Source of the DNA: JAFEDN01 sp963795715
Lineage (GTDB): Bacteria; Pseudomonadota; Gammaproteobacteria; Coxiellales; Coxiellaceae
Assembly (NCBI GenBank): GCA_963795715.1
Contig: CAWCIY010000002.1
Coordinates: 1,674,001 to 1,738,000 of the forward strand
Length of the DNA: 64,000 nt
Reading direction: 5' to 3'
In this document: positions 63,833 through 64,000 of the stretch, piece by piece
Numbering within the stretch: the stretch's first letter is position 1
Layout of the letters: each line of letters begins with the position of its first letter
Program-made: the position numbers and the translations under genes
The notes under the pieces: generated by a model
The model's database searches: none
What the model was told of the DNA's origin: nothing
The model's input: the letters and a program-made list of their open reading frames with translations, nothing else

Positions 63833-64000
63833 TCAAAGATAAATTATTGCCTTATGCATATAATAAAAACATAAAGCCAGTATTCCCAAGATAGCAGGTA
63901 GCAAGTGAATACATACGAGTATCCTTTCAAAGCGAGGAGCACTTTTCCATAAGTTATAGCCTTGGAAAACTGCATAACTTGCAGTAAAGGGCCGAAATTT
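63833..64000 (-). CDS. C-terminal end of an unidentified protein cut by the window edge
   Basis: An open minus-strand frame of 55 codons from the edge to TGA at 63833, including YNLWKSAPRFERILVCIHLL and a hydrophobic PAILGILALCFYYM segment near the end. It may be the end of a membrane protein. Too short to name. Confidence 0.35.
   Translation of the reverse strand, partial: KFRPFTASYAVFQGYNLWKSAPRFERILVCIHLLPAILGILALCFYYMHKAIIYL

Overview
The window looks like a chromosome segment of an AT-rich gammaproteobacterium of the Legionellales type (Legionella, Coxiella, Rickettsiella and relatives), probably host-associated. The grounds are the gene neighbourhoods (dcw cluster; dcd-mrp-metG-rnfB-nth), a LbtU-type porin remnant, a GacA/LetA-type response regulator, meso-DAP type MurE, and several very long coiled-coil or low-complexity proteins resembling secreted effectors. 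The lineage is inferred; no rRNA, tRNA or CRISPR was seen.

Layout. (1) 1-15 kb, mostly minus strand: the division/cell-wall (dcw) cluster mraZ-rsmH-ftsL-ftsI ... murE ... murF-mraY. It keeps its usual order but has been opened twice. Between ftsI and murE lie a 1168-residue Ser/Pro-rich protein and an IS110-type element. Between murE and murF lie a glycosyltransferase translationally coupled to murE and an opposite-strand protein ending in a CaaX-like tetrapeptide. (2) 15-23 kb: three AAA ATPases of the AAA_14/DUF4143 kind (one intact, one with a single stop, one internally deleted), YajQ, an L,D-transpeptidase, Hda, a DUF2066 protein, two back-to-back miniature elements and an Rpn-family nuclease. 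(3) 23.6-30.3 kb: one 2200-residue coiled-coil protein. (4) 30.4-34 kb: a partial purM copy, a broken Rpn gene, then intact purM-purN and ihfB. (5) 34.5-46.1 kb: the methionine importer metNIQ, dcd, mrp, metG, rnfB, nth, a porin, pyrC, rnt and a peroxiredoxin. Many of these housekeeping genes carry frameshifts, so this stretch is either a decay zone or a poor consensus. (6) 46.2-48 kb: second IS110 copy, inverted relative to the first. (7) 48-56 kb: sodB-dapB, tsaB, pabB, an amino-acid permease, secreted envelope proteins, a beta-lactamase-fold protein lacking its catalytic Ser, and a GacA/LetA-like regulator. (8) 56-64 kb: dienelactone hydrolase, otsB, a coiled-coil/Sel1-like protein, a trehalose synthase-maltokinase fusion, and an Rpn fragment at the edge.

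Mobile DNA is the most distinctive theme. A structured miniature repeat (about 185-205 bp, ends CAGCAATTCC.../...GGAATTGCTG) occurs alone twice and twice more carrying an IS110-type insertion near one end. Both loaded copies and one empty copy are flanked by different perfect 9-bp direct repeats. The long non-coding tail behind each transposase folds into strong hairpins and a three-way junction and is the best candidate for an IS110/IS1111 guide (bridge/seek) RNA. A hairpin also buries the transposase ribosome binding site.

The main biological leads are the IS-loaded miniature element, the CaaX-ended protein, the effector-like insertions in the dcw cluster, and tandem palindromes upstream of two of the ATPase genes.
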